This document shows positions 4,676 to 10,987 of a stretch of 31,624 bases of DNA, in pieces. Location of the stretch: positions 1 through 31,624 of the IMG/VR virus record IMGVR_UViG_3300007165_000007. One strand, 5' to 3'. Positions within the stretch are counted from its first letter, which is position 1; each line of letters opens with the position of its first letter. The DNA is from a virus. The notes under the pieces are model-generated. The model was not told the DNA's origin. It made no database searches and saw only the letters and a list, made by a program, of their open reading frames with translations. A program made the position numbers and the translations under genes.

Positions 4676-4692
4676 TTCGTTTGTTTATGATG

Positions 4693-4722
4693 CAAATATA
4701 ATACACGCGTGTCAGTATGCAA
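4693..4722 (-). promoter_or_regulatory. Promoter with palindromic spacer, leftward operon
   Basis: On the minus strand TTG (4722-4720), a 19-base spacer and TATATTTG (4700-4693) match the Bacteroidetes consensus. The spacer contains the perfect palindrome ACACGCGTGT (4703-4712), a candidate repressor operator. It drives 4675 down to about 2499, including the tRNAs. The -33 box lies next to the end of the gene at 4728-4892. Confidence 0.8.
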
Positions 4723-4727
4723 GTAAA

Positions 4728-4892
4728 TTATGATTTTTTGTATAAATTTCCGCACTTAACGCACATCCACCAGTCTGGGCGAGGAGCAAACAGTGTAACC
4801 TTCTGGCACACAGTGCATTCTTCGTACTTATGTCCGGGGGGCGGTCCAGATTGGGTAGGCATGGGGGCCGGTTCTTGTCCATGCAGTCCCAT
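4728..4892 (-). CDS. Small zinc-ribbon protein
   Basis: A 54-residue protein: a Pro/Gly-rich N-terminus (MGLHGQEPAPMPTQSGPPPG), then C26-x2-C29 and C44-x2-C47 separated by 14 residues, with WW before the second pair and a basic end. Four cysteines in two CxxC knuckles indicate a zinc ribbon, likely for nucleic-acid or protein binding. Its ATG shares bases with the stop of the upstream gene (TAATG at 4892), so translation is probably coupled. It is the last gene of the phosphoesterase operon. Confidence 0.75.
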   Translation of the reverse strand: MGLHGQEPAPMPTQSGPPPGHKYEECTVCQKVTLFAPRPDWWMCVKCGNLYKKS

Positions 4893-5146
4893 TAGTTTGC
4901 GCTAAACATGAAACTTACGTCACTCATGATGATCTCATCCACCTCTTCCATCGACATTCCAACTATGAAGTCATCTCCACCCGAACTTATCATGCAAAGA
5001 TTCTTGAAATTCATGTATGGTCTTACGTTGTCTATAGAATAAAAGACCGCAGGCTCGCATTCAAACCTTTCTGGCGTAGAGCCAACCAGATCCGCGATCT
5101 TTTTTTCATCGGTATCAACAACTATTGGTAGGATGACTCTAAGCAT
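4892..5146 (-). CDS. Small acidic protein, function unknown
   Basis: An 84-residue protein with a hydrophobic first strand (MLRVILPIVVD), acidic helices and an acidic C-terminus (EEVDEIIMSDVSFMF). It starts 1 base after the stop codon of the metallopeptidase gene (5148) and overlaps the zinc-ribbon gene at its stop. It resembles small phage regulatory or inhibitor proteins in size and charge, but no family or motif can be named. Confidence 0.7.
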   Translation of the reverse strand: MLRVILPIVVDTDEKKIADLVGSTPERFECEPAVFYSIDNVRPYMNFKNLCMISSGGDDFIVGMSMEEVDEIIMSDVSFMFSAN

Positions 5147-5147
5147 A

Positions 5148-5390
5148 CTATTCCAAATTTACTTTTCTATAACCCATTTCCCACAAGAACTCAGAGATTT
5201 TTATACCATACTCTTTAACATACTCCTCCTCCCAGTGTTTGAACTCATGGTGAAGGTACTCATGGATTAAAACTTCTAAGTATTCTTTGGCTGGAAGCCT
5301 CGGATCGATTTCGACAAGACCGTGTTCGTGGTAAAGGCCCCTAGCCTTTTCCCTTCCCAATTTCCTCTCCTTTATGATCAAGTTTTCCAT
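5148..5390 (-). CDS. Mini zinc metallopeptidase-like protein (HExxH)
   Basis: An 80-residue protein with VLIHEYLHHEFKHWEEEY: H43-E44-x2-H47 is the zincin HExxH signature, where the His pair binds zinc and Glu activates water. A third ligand could be H48, H52 or a downstream Glu, unlike the fixed spacing of SprT or M48 proteins. The ATG at 5390 is chosen; the longer frame to 5429 starts in the gap after the phosphoesterase gene and adds a Cys-rich stretch. At 80 residues it is far shorter than typical peptidases. It could be a minimal protease, an anti-restriction protein, or a zinc-binding remnant. Confidence 0.65.
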   Translation of the reverse strand: MENLIIKERKLGREKARGLYHEHGLVEIDPRLPAKEYLEVLIHEYLHHEFKHWEEEYVKEYGIKISEFLWEMGYRKVNLE

Positions 5391-5456
5391 ACAGCAAAAT
5401 AAGGAAAAATTCTTAGACCCCCGTAACAAAAAACAGGCAGAAAATGTTACTGCTCG

Positions 5457-6476
5457 TTATTTAATCTTGCCGTTCACGATGCGGTAGTTTGTAACCTCAA
5501 AGTCCTCATTATCAAATACTTTGACGTGGGCAAACCCATGCGTAAACTTGTTGATTGGCATGTAGTCCGGGTGGAGTTCACACAGGCAAGCTACCGACCA
5601 GCAGGTGGTCACTCTACCGTTGATGTTTGGCTCGGTATGCTCCGAAGTCTGGTGGTGATGTCCGCAGATGGCGTTGTCTTTTGCTCGTAGATAAAGTCCA
5701 CGGGCAATGTTTACAGGGCTGAACATGCTTGCCCCAAACTCGTGTCCGTGCAATGCAACCAACTTACCCATCTTGACAAGCTGCTTGTCTGGGATGAACG
5801 TGATGTTGAGCTGCTTGAGGTGCAGGATGGATTCTAAAGAGAATTCTTCAATCCCTATAAGATCAGCAGCGTTGTTGATCAGATAGTGGTCCCATCGGAT
5901 GTCGTGGTTCCCTGCTTTGAAGTATATTGCCTGCGTAGGGAACAGTTTCCGCAGCGTGTAGAGGAACTCCCTCGCCATGTAAATCTCGGACGCAAGGTCG
6001 CGTTTGCGAGGATCTTTTTGAAAACGGCTAATGGCATAGAAATCAATGAGGTCCCCGTTGATGTAGATCGTGTTGACTTCGTTTTCGAGTCCGTACTTGA
6101 GTGCCGCTGTGAGCGCAGGAATGTTGTGGTATGGTACGTGAATGTCGGTAAGAAAAAGGATATCATTGTGGTTGACTGGAAATTTATATGGGCTGTACTT
6201 TTTTTCCTTTGAGTCAGGCAACCCCAGCGGGTTGTTATCTGGAACCAGTTCGTTTACGATATCATTAAACGCACCTGCCGTTGTGTAAGGATTAACCTTT
6301 GCCTTTTTTACATGCTTTGAGGCGTTATTTTTCTTCCACAACAAAAACAGTCTTTTGAAAGAGTCTAAGGTAATCCCAGTTTTCACGTTTTGATATTCTA
6401 ACTCAATCCTTTTGTTTTGACTAAGATCTCTAGGGTCATTCAGGATGTTGAGGTAGTTTTGGACGTTGTTTTTCAT
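5457..6476 (-). CDS. Calcineurin-like metallophosphoesterase
   Basis: A 339-residue protein. The N-terminal 100 residues are helical and basic, probably a DNA-binding or adaptor region (HTH-like KTGITLDSFKRLFLLWKK). The catalytic domain shows all binuclear-metal motifs: D111-x-H113 (TDIH), G141-D-x2-D145, G189-N-H-D192, H243-G-H245 and G272-H-H-H275. Phage relatives include DNA-repair-type nucleases and cyclic-phosphodiesterases. Without an SbcC-like partner here, a stand-alone phosphodiesterase is likely (host defence nucleotide, end-processing or RNA substrate unknown). It is the first gene after its own promoter (6493-6523) and is followed by the metallopeptidase. Confidence 0.85.
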   Translation of the reverse strand: MKNNVQNYLNILNDPRDLSQNKRIELEYQNVKTGITLDSFKRLFLLWKKNNASKHVKKAKVNPYTTAGAFNDIVNELVPDNNPLGLPDSKEKKYSPYKFPVNHNDILFLTDIHVPYHNIPALTAALKYGLENEVNTIYINGDLIDFYAISRFQKDPRKRDLASEIYMAREFLYTLRKLFPTQAIYFKAGNHDIRWDHYLINNAADLIGIEEFSLESILHLKQLNITFIPDKQLVKMGKLVALHGHEFGASMFSPVNIARGLYLRAKDNAICGHHHQTSEHTEPNINGRVTTCWSVACLCELHPDYMPINKFTHGFAHVKVFDNEDFEVTNYRIVNGKIK

Positions 6477-6492
6477 TTAGAATAGTTATTTG

Positions 6493-6523
6493 CAAATATA
6501 GTTAGTATCACTGGAAAAGCAAA
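6493..6523 (-). promoter_or_regulatory. Promoter of phosphoesterase operon
   Basis: On the minus strand TTTG (6523-6520), 19 bases, TATATTTG (6500-6493): an exact match to the Bacteroidetes consensus. The ATG is 16 bases downstream at 6476. The -33 box abuts the terminator of the upstream transcript, so promoter and terminator are interlocked. Confidence 0.85.
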
Positions 6524-6549
6524 AACCGCCCCTTTTAGGAGACGGTTTT
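6521..6549 (-). terminator. Rho-independent terminator before phosphoesterase operon
   Basis: Read leftward: AAAACCG ... CGGTTTT(T), 7-bp stem (6543-6549 with 6522-6528) and a loop containing CCT/AGG pairing, ending in a T-run. It ends leftward transcription coming from 6634-7010 or from a short RNA starting near 6600. The symmetric sequence could also act rightward. Confidence 0.7.
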
Positions 6550-6580
6550 CACAAACGAAATGAAATAAAACAAACTGAAC

Positions 6581-6598
6581 TTGCGTGGAAACACGCAA
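6581..6598. ncRNA. GNRA-capped hairpin, possible small RNA element
   Basis: A perfect 7-bp stem TTGCGTG/CACGCAA with a GAAA tetraloop on the plus strand lies in the 84-base gap between a terminator and gene 6634-6843. On the minus strand a -7-like TACATTTG (6612-6605) precedes it and the terminator at 6521-6549 follows, so a leftward RNA of about 80 bases is possible. No good -33 box is present at the right distance, so this is tentative. Confidence 0.35.
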
Positions 6599-6633
6599 CA
6601 TCAGCAAATGTATCAACAAACTTTTTAAGTTGT

Positions 6634-6843
6634 TCATTTTCGTTTGATTACGATGACTTTACGCTTGTTTTCGATGGTCATCTTTTGTTTTTTCCATGCG
6701 TAGTATTTTATAGGAAGAATACTAGCAATGGTAAGGAAGCATGCAAATGCGCTTACGTAATCTTTTATCCAAAGGGACACAAAAAAGGCAATGGCGAAGG
6801 CCACCATAAACCCCGTAAGCGTTACGTTGGGTAATTCCAACAT
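6634..6843 (-). CDS. Small two-span membrane protein
   Basis: A 69-residue protein starting MLELPNVTLTGFMVAFAIAF, with hydrophobic helices at about 8-26 and 31-50, then a strongly basic tail (KKQKM...NKRKVIVIKRK). The topology predicts both ends inside the cell. Start: ATG at 6843, 20 bases after the upstream stop at 6864; an in-frame TTG at 6873 would add MELKKSFPAY and overlap the upstream gene. Size and topology are compatible with a holin or other inner-membrane effector, but the location far from any lysozyme gene gives no support. Confidence 0.65.
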   Translation of the reverse strand: MLELPNVTLTGFMVAFAIAFFVSLWIKDYVSAFACFLTIASILPIKYYAWKKQKMTIENKRKVIVIKRK

Positions 6844-6863
6844 GTAGGCTGGGAATGATTTTT

Positions 6864-7010
6864 TTAGTTCCAAAATATAAATTGTGATTTTTCGTTTTCT
6901 TTATACTTCATTGTTACCAAAGTAATTGGCACACAAATATACACATACTTTTCATCTCCATTTTCGTCCCAAGCATAGCGCTCGTAACAGTTAACTTCGA
7001 GTGTTTTCAT
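6864..7010 (-). CDS. 48-residue protein, function unknown
   Basis: A short frame starting MKTLEVNCYERYAWDENGDE, then KYVYICVPITLVTMKY and KENEKSQFIFWN. It looks like a small all-beta protein, with strands separated by an acidic turn. It fills what would otherwise be a gap between divergent genes, and its ATG is 14 bases from the divergent ATG at 7025. No -7 box was found for it. The balanced composition and exact fit make it credible, but the family is unknown. Confidence 0.6.
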   Translation of the reverse strand: MKTLEVNCYERYAWDENGDEKYVYICVPITLVTMKYKENEKSQFIFWN

Positions 7011-7011
7011 T

Positions 7012-7019
7012 TATCTTTG
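7012..7019 (+). promoter_or_regulatory. Putative -7 box, leaderless start
   Basis: TATCTTTG fits TAnnTTTG and ends 5 bases before the ATG at 7025. No TTG lies 19-20 bases upstream, so it is weak or activator-dependent. The expected transcript would start at or next to the ATG. Confidence 0.45.
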
Positions 7020-7024
7020 CGTTT

Positions 7025-7315
7025 ATGAGAAATAAACTTGCCGGTAAATCTTTGGGAAAATCTAAGTCTGCTAAGTATTACGCAGCCAATCCAGATGCCC
7101 GCAAAAAGAAAAACGATTACAACAAAGAATACCACTCGACAGAGAAACGCAAGAGCTATCGCGCAAGCCTCAATCGCGCCAATCGCAATGCAGGCACTTA
7201 CGGCAATGGCGACGGAAAGGACATGTCTCATACCAAATCTGGTAAACTTGTTAGGGAATCTCAGGCTTCTAACCGTGGTCGTAATGGACATGGTGGTAAG
7301 GGCCGTCTTAAATGA
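7025..7315 (+). CDS. Small basic phage protein of a widespread family
   Basis: A 96-residue, very basic protein. Recognisable blocks are SAKYYAANPDARKKKNDYNKE, YHSTEKRKSYRASLN, ANRNAGTYGNGDGKDMSHTK and SGKLVRESQASNRGRNGHGG. The same blocks occur in many phage proteins and in environmental virus sequences, with no function that I know of; DNA or RNA binding is inferred from charge and from the conserved H and N residues. It is the only rightward gene among leftward ones here, has its own -7-like box, and overlaps the 3' end of the convergent gene at 7308 by 8 bases. The ATG at 7025 was preferred to a further upstream start lying inside the divergent gene. Confidence 0.8.
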   Translation: MRNKLAGKSLGKSKSAKYYAANPDARKKKNDYNKEYHSTEKRKSYRASLNRANRNAGTYGNGDGKDMSHTKSGKLVRESQASNRGRNGHGGKGRLK

Positions 7316-7583
7316 GGTTGAACTTAAGTTTATCGTACTCCTCTAAGTCTATTAGTTTTCCGTCAAACTTACCACGGTAAGTGCAGTCAACAACCTCACA
7401 GTCACCAGAGCTGTCCCACGCAATGGCCATCGCCTTTATGTGTTTTTTAACAGCATCCGGACTATTCAAAACCTCAGAGGTCTGAAGTATTTCATTGTTT
7501 TCTCCAATGGTCCTAACACGAAATGCGTTGACCTTTTTACCATCAATTGTGCGCTTTGCGTCTTTGATTTCAATTCTGCCCAT
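7308..7583 (-). CDS. YegP/DUF1508-like small protein
   Basis: A 91-residue protein. The centre reads FRVRTIGENNEILQTSEVLNSPDAVKKHIKAMA: a strand, a turn, a strand with T-S-E, then a helix. That matches the plan of the short YegP/DUF1508 domain (usual phrase: strand-ngqvi-SE-y-s-k..a-ngI). The resemblance is moderate. The C-terminus (DCEVVDCTYRGKFDGKLIDL) adds a further strand pair. Its start overlaps the upstream gene by 14 bases and it is the last gene of the leftward replication module. Function unknown. Confidence 0.65.
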   Translation of the reverse strand: MGRIEIKDAKRTIDGKKVNAFRVRTIGENNEILQTSEVLNSPDAVKKHIKAMAIAWDSSGDCEVVDCTYRGKFDGKLIDLEEYDKLKFNLI

Positions 7584-7836
7584 CTTCTATTTTTTTAAGT
7601 TCATTAAAGTGTCCACTGAGCCAAAGGTACATATCATTGCCGGTAAGCTCATACAACCTCACGTTAATCAATTTCATTAGCGACTGATCACGGGCGTATT
7701 TTTTCTTCGGCTTATGAATACCTGCCTTTGGGTATTCCATGTCGTCAGTGAGTAGCTTATGCCTCAAATTCCGAAGGTGTTGTAACTCTGTCAGCGTCGA
7801 CGGAGTAGGCGGCAAGTATATTGGGGTTCCGTTCAT
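7570..7836 (-). CDS. Small helical protein, function unknown
   Basis: An 88-residue protein: Pro-rich start (MNGTPIYLPPTPSTLTELQH), then helices LRNLRHKLLTDD and DQSLMKLINVRLYELTGNDM followed by YLWLSGHFNELKKIED. The ATG at 7836 implies an 80-base overlap with the DnaA-like gene; a second ATG at 7740 (MEYPKAG) would remove the overlap and leave a 16-base gap. I keep the longer form because the extra part continues a regular helix, but the short form is quite possible. No family recognised. Confidence 0.6.
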   Translation of the reverse strand: MNGTPIYLPPTPSTLTELQHLRNLRHKLLTDDMEYPKAGIHKPKKKYARDQSLMKLINVRLYELTGNDMYLWLSGHFNELKKIEDGQN

Positions 7837-8242
7837 TGAAAAAGTCTAATAAAAGTTCTTGTTTGGTTTGGTCTAGTTCGGCTATGAAGTGCCTTATTTT
7901 TTTCCTTCTAATTGTATCGTACTGGTAGTCGGTGCGGAGGGTCTTCAAAGCATGGCAAACCGTTGCGTGATCCCTGTCCACAATCCTAGCAACCTGTGCA
8001 AGGGTCTTGGTGCTACATACCTTGATCGTGGTCATAAACATTTGCCTTGCAAACACTATGTCTGCGTACTTCTTTCTTCCCTTAATTTCACCGGCAGGTA
8101 CCTCAAAGTGTTTGCTAACCTTTTCAAGAATATCATTTTCTTGAGGGTTATCTACCTTGTGCAGGTATTCGTAAATCTTTGTGAACTCCGATCGTTTGTT
8201 TACGTGGACTAAATCCACTAAGTCTTTGAATGTGTATCTCAT
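7757..8242 (-). CDS. DnaA domain-IV-like DNA-binding protein
   Basis: A 161-residue protein. Residues about 40-106 match DnaA domain IV: VSKHFEVPAGEIKGRKKYAD (basic loop), IVFARQMFMTTIKVCSTKTL, AQVARIVDRDHATVCHALKTL. R-D-H-A-T-V-C-H-A at 89-98 corresponds to the DnaA signature DHTTVLHA, which contacts the DnaA box. There is no ATPase domain; the N-terminal 40 residues and C-terminal 55 are unlike DnaA. It could bind the phage origin, or occupy host DnaA boxes and block host initiation. It lies downstream of SSB with an inverted repeat between. Confidence 0.8.
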   Translation of the reverse strand: MRYTFKDLVDLVHVNKRSEFTKIYEYLHKVDNPQENDILEKVSKHFEVPAGEIKGRKKYADIVFARQMFMTTIKVCSTKTLAQVARIVDRDHATVCHALKTLRTDYQYDTIRRKKIRHFIAELDQTKQELLLDFFNERNPNILAAYSVDADRVTTPSEFEA

Positions 8243-8260
8243 GTTTGTTTAGGTTTAAGC

Positions 8261-8290
8261 CGTGGCGGGTTTCGTTTATTGCCCGCCACG
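8261..8290. other. Strong hairpin between SSB and DnaA-like genes
   Basis: Perfect 9-bp inverted repeat CGTGGCGGG/CCCGCCACG with a 12-base loop, in the 61-base gap between genes. No T-run follows on either strand, so it is more likely an mRNA-processing or stability element, or a protein site, than a terminator. Confidence 0.65.
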
Positions 8291-8303
8291 ACTTTGGTTG
8301 ATA

Positions 8304-8936
8304 TTAGAATGGTAAGTCGTCTCCAGGGTCCTCGGTTATGTCAGCGGCTCCGTATGAGTCTAGTTTTTTAACGGCACCAACAGCCTTCACCTGCGGCATG
8401 AAGATATCGTTGAGGTGCTTCTCAAAAAACTCTTGACGCTCTGAGTCGTCCCACACAATCTGACCCTTCACCTTAATCTGCTTCATCTCCGGCATGTTGC
8501 CTGGGTTGTCTTTTGTCCATCCCCACTTGATGTCCTCCTGTCCGTGACGGAGGTAAAGCATTGTGCGAGTCTTTCCGTCAACTTCCTTAGACCACGGGGT
8601 AAGAGTAATCTCCTTACCAGCGTCGATGTTAGGCATTGATAAAAAGAAACCTGATGAGTAGCGTGATGACCAAGGCATCTGGATTTGATACTCCTCTGAA
8701 CCATCTCTCAAAACAACGCACAGCTGATCGCCGTAACCCTGTTCAGACACACGCTTGAACACGTCTACGATGTAACCAGAGAGCGAAGCAAATCGCTGCT
8801 CGTACCACACCTTAGTGCCGTCCTTGCTGTTACACTTAATTGCGCCAGCTGTCCCCTCAGGAACACGCTTGGCAATCTTACCTCCAGAAATGCTGAGGTA
8901 AGTACGGTTTGATGAACCACCTTGATTTAATCCCAT
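8304..8936 (-). CDS. ssb: Single-stranded DNA-binding protein
   Basis: A 210-residue protein ending ADITEDPGDDLPF. The acidic tail with terminal DDLPF is the hallmark of bacterial-type SSB, which uses it to recruit replication partners. The body is a beta-rich, aromatic region (WYEQRFASLSGYIVDVF, YQIQMPWSSRYSSGFFLSM, MLYLRHGQEDIKWGW) compatible with an OB fold but not clearly similar to E. coli SSB, as often in phages. It would protect single strands made by the primase-helicase at the next locus. Transcribed from its own promoter (8970-9000), suggesting a need for more SSB than helicase. Confidence 0.8.
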   Translation of the reverse strand: MGLNQGGSSNRTYLSISGGKIAKRVPEGTAGAIKCNSKDGTKVWYEQRFASLSGYIVDVFKRVSEQGYGDQLCVVLRDGSEEYQIQMPWSSRYSSGFFLSMPNIDAGKEITLTPWSKEVDGKTRTMLYLRHGQEDIKWGWTKDNPGNMPEMKQIKVKGQIVWDDSERQEFFEKHLNDIFMPQVKAVGAVKKLDSYGAADITEDPGDDLPF

Positions 8937-8969
8937 AACTTTTTGATTAATATTTATTGGTTATATTCG

Positions 8970-9000
8970 CAAATGTAGCATATATGTTTCTTTTGTGCAA
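8970..9000 (-). promoter_or_regulatory. Promoter of SSB and downstream genes
   Basis: On the minus strand TTG (9000-8998), 20 bases, TACATTTG (8977-8970). The ATG follows 33 bases later at 8936. Located in the short gap after the primase-helicase stop codon. Confidence 0.75.
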
Positions 9001-9016
9001 GAAAAAAATTGTTAAT

Positions 9017-10987
9017 TTATTCCCATGCCTCTTTATACCCGTTTGGATGTGCTACGTCCTCGTTCCATTCTTTCGCTTCCTTCGAGTCCGTCCAGTTCCT
9101 GTTAGGTTTTATTGCTGTTGGCTGTTTGATCTCGGATTGAACATATTTTCCATCGATCGCCTGCTGTAAATAGTCTACCCCATCAAATGTGAATCTGCGA
9201 GTAGATCTTACAAGTTCAAAGTCGAAGAATCCCTTTACACCAACGATCTTCTGTCTGCGAATCTTCTTTGAGTGAAACTCACACAACGGACTTTCAGGCG
9301 CAGTCTGAGCAAACGGACGGTGGTAGATGATTATGTTGTCGGCCTTGTTGTTCCACATCGCACCATCGGCAAGATCAAATACTTCTGGACATGGGTAGTT
9401 GCCGTCGTCAGCCTTACGCATTTTGTGCGGGTGGACCACAATGTCAAAGTACACGTTGTTCTTTCGGGCAAAGCGCGTGCAGTCCGAAAGGAAGGTCTCA
9501 AGGTACTTGTCGCTACGTCCACCACCCTTGCTGTAGTCGTTTGCCATCTGATTGAACGGATCTATGATTACTCGGTCTACTCCGTGTTTGATAATCATGC
9601 TGAGGAAAACCTCCTTTACGTAATCGGGCGTTGGGCTTACGTTCTTGGGGTACACCATGAAGATGTGTTCTCCGATCATCTTGTACACCTTCATGTAAGC
9701 ATCGTAACTTGGCCTGTTGTAGTTGTTGGGTGTGCAGTCCTTACCAAAGTAAATTTCCACAAGGTCATGGTAGAACTGCTCCGCCGGCAATTCCTCAGGG
9801 GTAAAGATGGCGACCTTCTCCCCAAACTTTACCATGCGGAATATCATCTCCCACTTCATGAACGATGACTTACCATAGTTTCCTATTCCGGAAACAATTG
9901 TTAATTCACCCTTGACCCTCTTGAAGTGCTTGTCGAGTAACGGAACACCAAGTGGCATAGCGGCTTGATAACCCTTGAGGTAAATCTCTGAAGCCTGTTC
10001 TATTACCTCTTCAGCGTAGATCACGTCCTCCTTGCTCATCTCATCGAGATCATTCTGTGTAAGATCAATCTTGACCTCCACGTGGTTAGTCTTGCTAACC
10101 AACTGGTCCTTGGTAAACTCGGCCGTGTTCCATTGATTCATGTTAGCCCTGTACGCACTGCGAATGGCTTGTCGGCACTCCTTTTGACTAAAGCTAGAGT
10201 CGGGGGTGACGTGCGTCATCATGAGGTTGTAGCAGGTCTCCTCCATCATCCCGAATCGGCAGCAGCTTGCGGCCAACTTGAACACAAAGTGATTCCTTTC
10301 ACCCTCACGGAACGCGTCACCCTTAGATGTCATCCACGTCAAAAGGTTTTGGAATATCTTGTCGTCGTCGTTAATCGTCTCGGTAGTTGTCTGTTGGGGC
10401 AACCTCCTGTCTGACTTTTTTACGGGTAACTTCTTGTAGGTTTCCGCAAGCGGATTGTAGTATAAATTAGGATCATACGACTCAAAGCACAGACGAGAAA
10501 CATTGCGTCCAGTCTTGTCAATGTCTGGCAAATCATTCATTAAGGCATCAAAATGCTCTTTATGCATGGTTTTCCATTCAATTTGGACGAGCGCTTTTAA
10601 GCCCTTTCCTGACGGTGAAATCCAAACTGCCGTAATGTGGCTTATAGAACACAATTCGTTACGTTTTTGGGTTATATCTGACACGTTATCAAAGTCCAAA
10701 ACGATGTATCCGGAGTGTTCAAGTAGTTCAGAATCCTTTCTCTTGGAAAACGTGCCACTAAAACATACTGCTGGCAGCTTCTTCTTTAACTCGTCCGCCT
10801 CTTTCTTGGTTTTGGCTTCCCTCGCCTTTTCAACAAGTGCCTTTGATTTTCCAGACCTAATTCGTTCAAGTGCGCCCAGTACACTAATCTGGTGTCCTTG
10901 CAGGTCGTTGAAGTCTTTGTAGATGGATACCTTACCATTTATTCCTTGGGTCATTTGGGTCATAGCTGTAATTAGTTTGTTTTGCAT
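9017..10987 (-). CDS. Primase-helicase (BT4734/VirE-N-like domain plus DnaB-like helicase)
   Basis: A 656-residue replication enzyme. Residues about 20-190 resemble the VirE N-terminal/BT4734-like domain common in Bacteroidetes (KLPAVCFSGTF, then YIVLDFDNV with D98 and D100 as probable catalytic acids, SPSGKGLKALVQ, RLCFESYDP). Residues 205-290 look like a PriCT-type helical linker. Residues 340-600 are a RecA-fold helicase: Walker A GIGNYGKS (367-374), Walker B RVIIDP (D476), VVHPHK. It would unwind and prime the phage replication fork. Start: ATG at 10987 overlaps the initiator gene by 56 bases; ATGs at 10963 or 10954 would shorten the overlap. Confidence 0.85.
   Translation of the reverse strand: MQNKLITAMTQMTQGINGKVSIYKDFNDLQGHQISVLGALERIRSGKSKALVEKAREAKTKKEADELKKKLPAVCFSGTFSKRKDSELLEHSGYIVLDFDNVSDITQKRNELCSISHITAVWISPSGKGLKALVQIEWKTMHKEHFDALMNDLPDIDKTGRNVSRLCFESYDPNLYYNPLAETYKKLPVKKSDRRLPQQTTTETINDDDKIFQNLLTWMTSKGDAFREGERNHFVFKLAASCCRFGMMEETCYNLMMTHVTPDSSFSQKECRQAIRSAYRANMNQWNTAEFTKDQLVSKTNHVEVKIDLTQNDLDEMSKEDVIYAEEVIEQASEIYLKGYQAAMPLGVPLLDKHFKRVKGELTIVSGIGNYGKSSFMKWEMIFRMVKFGEKVAIFTPEELPAEQFYHDLVEIYFGKDCTPNNYNRPSYDAYMKVYKMIGEHIFMVYPKNVSPTPDYVKEVFLSMIIKHGVDRVIIDPFNQMANDYSKGGGRSDKYLETFLSDCTRFARKNNVYFDIVVHPHKMRKADDGNYPCPEVFDLADGAMWNNKADNIIIYHRPFAQTAPESPLCEFHSKKIRRQKIVGVKGFFDFELVRSTRRFTFDGVDYLQQAIDGKYVQSEIKQPTAIKPNRNWTDSKEAKEWNEDVAHPNGYKEAWE

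Noticed and set aside
4717-4905. A 62-residue plus-strand frame
   Set aside because: It is antisense to the zinc-ribbon gene 4728-4892, which has start-stop coupling and a CxxC pattern; the plus-strand frame has none of these.
5886-6212. Open frame antisense to the phosphoesterase
   Set aside because: It covers the region coding for conserved metal-binding motifs on the other strand and has no promoter or family resemblance.
8261-8290. Terminator between SSB and DnaA-like genes
   Set aside because: The hairpin is strong but no T-run follows on either strand, so I list it as an unassigned structure.
9272-9868. A 198-residue open frame on the plus strand
   Set aside because: It lies wholly antisense to the primase-helicase, whose motifs are unambiguous; composition (Val and His-rich) is typical of a reverse-strand shadow.
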